Assembly: GCA_963677935.2 (NCBI GenBank)
Contig: CAXXEH010000003.1
Span: 3,038,001 to 3,102,000, forward strand
From: JAAFHB01 sp963677935
GTDB lineage: Bacteria > Bacteroidota > Bacteroidia > Bacteroidales > Prolixibacteraceae
Length of the DNA: 64,000 nucleotides
Reading direction: 5' to 3'
This document shows, in pieces, positions 62,871 through 64,000 of the stretch; within the stretch, counting starts at the first letter, position 1, and every line of letters starts with the position of its first letter. The notes below the pieces were generated by a model. It saw nothing but the letters and a program-made list of their open reading frames with translations. It searched no databases and was not told where the DNA came from. The translations under genes were made by a program, and so were the position numbers.

Positions 62871-64000
62871 TTAATTTTCTTTGACAAGTTTAATGGCATC
62901 GGCATAAATCGTTGTTGCTTTTGTAAGATTATTGAGCTCAATTTTGACGGTATCGGGAGATAAATGGTAGGAACCAATCTCCATCCATCCGGTGTCATTG
63001 TCTTTCATATTTACAATCTGATGATCTGATCCATCGTCGTGATAAACTGTAAAATGGTACTCTTCATCAGGTCGTTCATCACGACCCCAGCCTCCCCTGA
63101 TCTTTGGAATATAAGCCGAGACTTTATAATATCCGGGTGCTTTAATGGCAATATTCCAGGTCGCTTTGCGATCACCCGTGCCCCCCTTCAAATAGTAAGC
63201 CGACCGGATCTGCTTTCCGTAAAACTGTTCATTAGTGGTAAGGGTCCATTCGACAGGTGGATTCCAAAATGTCATACCTTTATATTTTAAATCCTTATTC
63301 TTTGCAAGTCCACTGGTTTCAGTATTCTCAACCGGCTTAAAAATCCGTTGAATCAGGCTGTTTGACCTTGGCATACTTACCTTAAAACCACGGTCTTCAT
63401 TGTCCAGAATGATTTCGTTGGGTTCAATTCCTTCGGTATAAGCTACGACATCCTCAGCCTCGTTGGCCTGTAATTTTTCGTCAATCTCAATTTTCCCGAA
63501 TTGCTGTGAGATACTTGAAGGGATATTATGTGAAGCATAAGTATTGACCGTCATCGACCTAGGTTCACGATTTAACAAATAAGTGATCTTTTTGGATACT
63601 TTTCCGTTAATCAATACCGTTTTCTCGATATTATCGTCAGGGCTGCCGCCACCTCGCATCCGGAAACCTCCTCTTCCTCCCCCTCCCATTCTGAAGGTTA
63701 CAGAAACAGCACCCGGATCATTCTCGGTATTGGTAATGGTGAACGAAACCATTGTTTTAATCTGATCATCCTTTTTCAGTTTCGAGGTTGTAATCTTTGT
63801 TACAATATATCCGGGAAGTGTTTTTGAGTTATACCAACGCGGAAGATATTGATCCAGATCCATGTTGAATGAACTCTTTAATTGTTGATTCAAAGCTTCA
63901 ATTGAATAAGACTGAAACCGCTTTCCCTCAATGAATTTGTGAATAAATTCGTCGAATTTATCCGGACCTACAGCTCCCTTCATGAGTGCAAAAAGAAATC
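62871..64000 (-). CDS. M1-peptidase-family protein with C-terminal golvesin-like domain, partial
   Basis: The frame is open to the right edge (codons ...FLFAL precede MKGAVGPDKFDEFIHKFIEG). The first part, FDEFIHKFIEGKRFQSYSIEALNQQLKSSFNMDLDQYLPRWYNSKTLPGYIV, is the helical end of an M1 aminopeptidase-type domain. A Gly/Arg-rich stretch follows, and the last ~130 residues (TWNIAIKAPGYYKVSAYIP, YHFTVYHDDGSDHQIVN, GWMEIGSYHLSPDTVKIELNN, YADAIKLV) match golvesin/Xly-type domains. In Bacteroidota such peptidases are often fused to ABC permeases; that half would lie outside the window. First visible gene of the efflux operon. Confidence 0.8.
   Translation of the reverse strand, partial: FLFALMKGAVGPDKFDEFIHKFIEGKRFQSYSIEALNQQLKSSFNMDLDQYLPRWYNSKTLPGYIVTKITTSKLKKDDQIKTMVSFTITNTENDPGAVSVTFRMGGGGRGGFRMRGGGSPDDNIEKTVLINGKVSKKITYLLNREPRSMTVNTYASHNIPSSISQQFGKIEIDEKLQANEAEDVVAYTEGIEPNEIILDNEDRGFKVSMPRSNSLIQRIFKPVENTETSGLAKNKDLKYKGMTFWNPPVEWTLTTNEQFYGKQIRSAYYLKGGTGDRKATWNIAIKAPGYYKVSAYIPKIRGGWGRDERPDEEYHFTVYHDDGSDHQIVNMKDNDTGWMEIGSYHLSPDTVKIELNNLTKATTIYADAIKLVKEN

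Overview
The window looks like a chromosomal segment of a Bacteroidota bacterium, probably of the order Bacteroidales or Marinilabiliales. The evidence is a SusC/SusD pair under an ECF sigma/FecR switch, several promoters of the TTTG-N19-TAnnTTTG type, BACON-free lipoproteins with DUF4959/DUF5000-type architecture, and housekeeping genes (udk, trpS, pth, rplY, prs, engB) typical of the phylum. No species call is made.

Layout. 1-9.2 kb: a minus-strand glycan-uptake locus (ECF sigma factor, FecR anti-sigma, SusC, SusD, DUF4959/5000 lipoprotein, start of a DUF4998 lipoprotein). 9.2-18.84 kb: an AT-rich plasmid-like or satellite-like insert. It holds an IS200 remnant, a serine recombinase, two XRE regulators (one behind a pair of palindromic operators), a nested inverted repeat that looks like a replication origin, a primase-polymerase/helicase, and four related genes of a YubB/Api92-like family. 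It ends beside a tRNA-Pro/tRNA-Ser operon. 19.5-37.8 kb: a mostly ordinary core with a candidate structured RNA, a 5'-nucleotidase split over two genes, an amidase, translation and nucleotide genes, a redox cluster (AraC, two aldo-keto reductases, flavodoxin, a broken alcohol dehydrogenase), an AlkD-like protein, an AONS/SPT-like enzyme and a GntP permease.

37.9-49.1 kb is an accessory hot spot. An IS4-like element, possibly expressed by -1 frameshifting, abuts a family of small hairpin-built MITEs. Next comes what reads as an integron-type cassette array without an integrase. Three minus-strand cassettes each end in an attC-like imperfect palindrome whose core is GTTATGG, GTTATGC or GTTATAG. 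The first is a toxin-antitoxin cassette whose toxin is cleanly split by an IS21 element (2804 bp, 5-bp target duplication AAAAT). The attC of the second is interrupted by an ORF-less group II intron with a recognisable domain V. Further right lie five 240-bp tandem repeats.

49.3-64 kb: a GH13 lipoprotein, then a minus-strand export operon: an M1-peptidase/golvesin-domain protein (running off the edge), TolC, a periplasmic adaptor, an RND pump, a second RND pump fused in one 1586-residue chain to an ABC ATPase, and an ABC-2-like permease. The RND-ABC fusion and the cassette array with its intron-split attC are the most unusual features. All family assignments come from reading the sequence without database searches.
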